Source of the DNA: Magnetococcales bacterium
GTDB taxonomy: Bacteria > Pseudomonadota > Magnetococcia > Magnetococcales > UBA8363
NCBI GenBank assembly: GCA_015232645.1
Contig: JADFZF010000006.1
Span: forward strand, 1-40,897
Length of the DNA stretch: 40,897 bases
Direction of reading: 5' to 3'
This document shows positions 39,101 through 40,897 of this stretch, piece by piece. A program made the position numbers and the translations under genes. The stretch's first letter is position 1. Each line of letters opens with the position of its first letter. Below the pieces are notes generated by a model that did not search any database, had not been told where the DNA came from, and was given only the letters and a program-made list of their open reading frames with translations.

Positions 39101-40318
39101 TTATTTAGCCATTTTGGCCATATCCCACAACGGCAGAAAGACCCCCATGGCCAAGATGGAGATCATGACCCCCATGATGACGGTAATCAATGGCTCGATG
39201 GCGCTGCTCAATGCCTTGACGTCGTATTCCACCTCGCGTTCGTAAAACGCGGCGATGTCATCCATCATCTGGTCCATGTTTCCGGTTTCTTCGCCTACTG
39301 CCATCATTTGAATGACCAGGGGGGGAAACAACTGCGTCGCATAAGCGGCTTGTACCAGACTTTCGCCGCGTTCGATACTGATCATCATGTCCCATATTTT
39401 TTTTCCCACATAACGGTTGTCCACGGCATGGGCGACCGATTCCAAAACCCCAAGAATGGGGACTCCTGATTTGGAAGACATAGCAAAGGAGCGGGAAAAT
39501 CGGGCCAGAGTTCCCCTTTTGATGATATCTCCGACGATGGGAAGCTTGAATTTCATGTGGTCCCACCAGAGTTTGCCATCCGGTTTGCTGATATAGGACA
39601 GAAAACCGGAGACTCCCGCCGCCATGGCGATGAGGATCAAATACCAATAATCCAGGGTAAACCGGGAGGTCGCCATAAGTAGTTTGGTTTGCCAGGGGAG
39701 TTCCAGTTTGAATGACTGAAAAAAACCAAAAAAATTGGGTAACACGAAATAGGCCATGATGAACAAGGCTCCGAACATCCCTGACAAGACGAATGCCGGA
39801 TATCGCAAGGCCGATTTGATTTGTTTTCGGGTGGCACTGTCCACCTCCATGTAATGGTACAACTGCCCAAAGGCTTCATCGAGGCGTCCGGTGGATTCCC
39901 CCACCCGGACCATATTGATGAACAGGGTGCTGAAAATCTTGGGATGAGAGGCCATGGCACGGGATAAATCCTGTCCCGCTTCCAGGGCGGCTGCGATTTG
40001 ACTCAGGGCTTTTTGCAGCATGACGTTACGCGAGCCACCCATGACCCCGTGGATGGCTCGGACCATGGGAATTCCGGCTCGCACGAGCGTTTGCAGTTGC
40101 CGCGACATCAAGACCAGATCGTCGGTCTTGGGGGGATTCTGCCCGAGCAGCTCTTCCAGAAGCCCCAGGCTGACCAGCGTTGATGATTCCTTGACTTCCA
40201 AGGGTTGTATGTTGCGTTTCAGGAGTTGTTCCGCCAGGTCCGAGGAGGACTCGGCGGGCATCTCACCGCTGACCTTCTTCCCATCACGATCCCGTCCGAT
40301 AAACTTGTAGATTTTCAT
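39101..40318 (-). CDS. mshG: Type II secretion F family / MSHA inner membrane protein MshG
   Basis: KIYKFIGRDRDGKKVSGEMPAESS, LVLMSRQLQTLVRAGIPMVRAI, VGESTGRLDEAF, FSRSFAMSSKSGVPILGVLE, MMAVGEETGNMDQMMDDIAAFYEREVEYDVKALSSAIEPLITVIMG. Confidence 0.93.
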   Translation of the reverse strand: MKIYKFIGRDRDGKKVSGEMPAESSSDLAEQLLKRNIQPLEVKESSTLVSLGLLEELLGQNPPKTDDLVLMSRQLQTLVRAGIPMVRAIHGVMGGSRNVMLQKALSQIAAALEAGQDLSRAMASHPKIFSTLFINMVRVGESTGRLDEAFGQLYHYMEVDSATRKQIKSALRYPAFVLSGMFGALFIMAYFVLPNFFGFFQSFKLELPWQTKLLMATSRFTLDYWYLILIAMAAGVSGFLSYISKPDGKLWWDHMKFKLPIVGDIIKRGTLARFSRSFAMSSKSGVPILGVLESVAHAVDNRYVGKKIWDMMISIERGESLVQAAYATQLFPPLVIQMMAVGEETGNMDQMMDDIAAFYEREVEYDVKALSSAIEPLITVIMGVMISILAMGVFLPLWDMAKMAK

Positions 40319-40710
40319 AAATAGTCAAGCCTTCCGCAATGATCACACGACCTGAAAGATGAAGTACGATATCCGGTTCCCGCTCTTGCCTCAACTGCCA
40401 TGGTACTTCGGAATTCAATAAAAACGCAGTCCTGCCGGATCATGGCCAGACCATTGGCTGCAATGACAGATCGAGTCGTCATGGCCCACGTGCCTTTCCA
40501 CCCCACAAAGTGAAAGGTTAAGCAAATTTTGGCATGGCCAACAGGAAAAATTGTCATCATTCGGATTCCCCCCCAGATGATGGAACCGCTCACGAAAAAA
40601 ATGGCGGGGGAGGCCTCCATGGTTGTGTTTTACATCCCCAACAGAGGAGCGGAGGCCAATGCCCACAGACTTCTGACCTGGTAACCGATCAAAACCTTGA
40701 AAAGCAACCT

Positions 40711-40729
40711 GAGGGGACTTCGTCCCCTC
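40711..40729. terminator. Short perfect hairpin in the intergenic tail
   Basis: gaggggac-ttc-gtcccctc, 8-bp arms. No T-tract directly adjacent. Confidence 0.4.
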
Positions 40730-40897
40730 AAGCCTTTGTGAAAAACATGCAAACAAAGTCATTCAGCAAAAGCAAAATCCTGGGAACAATTCTCCGGCCT
40801 CCCTACTTCTACCTTGTCATATTCATTAATTGGAATGGATCGCTGATTATTGATTGATCTATGAAAATAGTGAAAGAAAAAAGGGGTCTGGGGGATT

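Noticed and set aside
38219-39469. 416-aa plus-strand ORF
   Set aside because: Antisense to mshI and mshG; His/Gln-rich shadow translation without motifs.

Overview
The window looks like a gram-negative (probably proteobacterial) chromosome segment with dense, mostly operonic coding. Lineage cannot be fixed from sequence alone. From left to right: (1) an accessory edge containing the 3' end of an IS66-type transposase with its putative right terminal repeat, then a tandem duplication and a long nested hairpin; (2) tgt and queA (queuosine) on the minus strand; (3) a plus-strand block of about 16 kb (~4.0-20.0 kb) that looks like surface glycan or envelope biosynthesis: radical SAM protein, UDP-GlcNAc 2-epimerase, GT2, asparagine-synthase-like amidotransferase, SPASM radical SAM protein, polytopic membrane protein, Gfo/Idh/MocA oxidoreductase, DegT-type aminotransferase, cobalamin-type radical SAM protein, methyltransferase, hexapeptide acyltransferase, Zn-ribbon methyltransferase and a second large polytopic protein; (4) a CoA-disulfide-reductase/rhodanese fusion, a small membrane-anchored protein and a GlpD-like FAD oxidoreductase; (5) class II fructose-bisphosphate aldolase, serC and acs on the minus strand; (6) an orphan 78-aa ORF behind a sigma-54-like -24/-12 element; (7) a thioredoxin-TPR protein (CnoX-like), a CHASE/PAS histidine kinase and its response regulator; (8) an MSHA/type IV pilus-type cluster (mshG, mshI, mshJ/PilN-like, and an mshN-like gene apparently broken by a one-base frameshift in a C8 tract). 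The observations most worth follow-up are the mshN-like frameshift, the sigma-54-associated orphan small protein, the AsnB/radical-SAM-rich glycan cluster, and the IS66 border with its neighbouring structured DNA. No tRNA, rRNA or CRISPR array was recognised.
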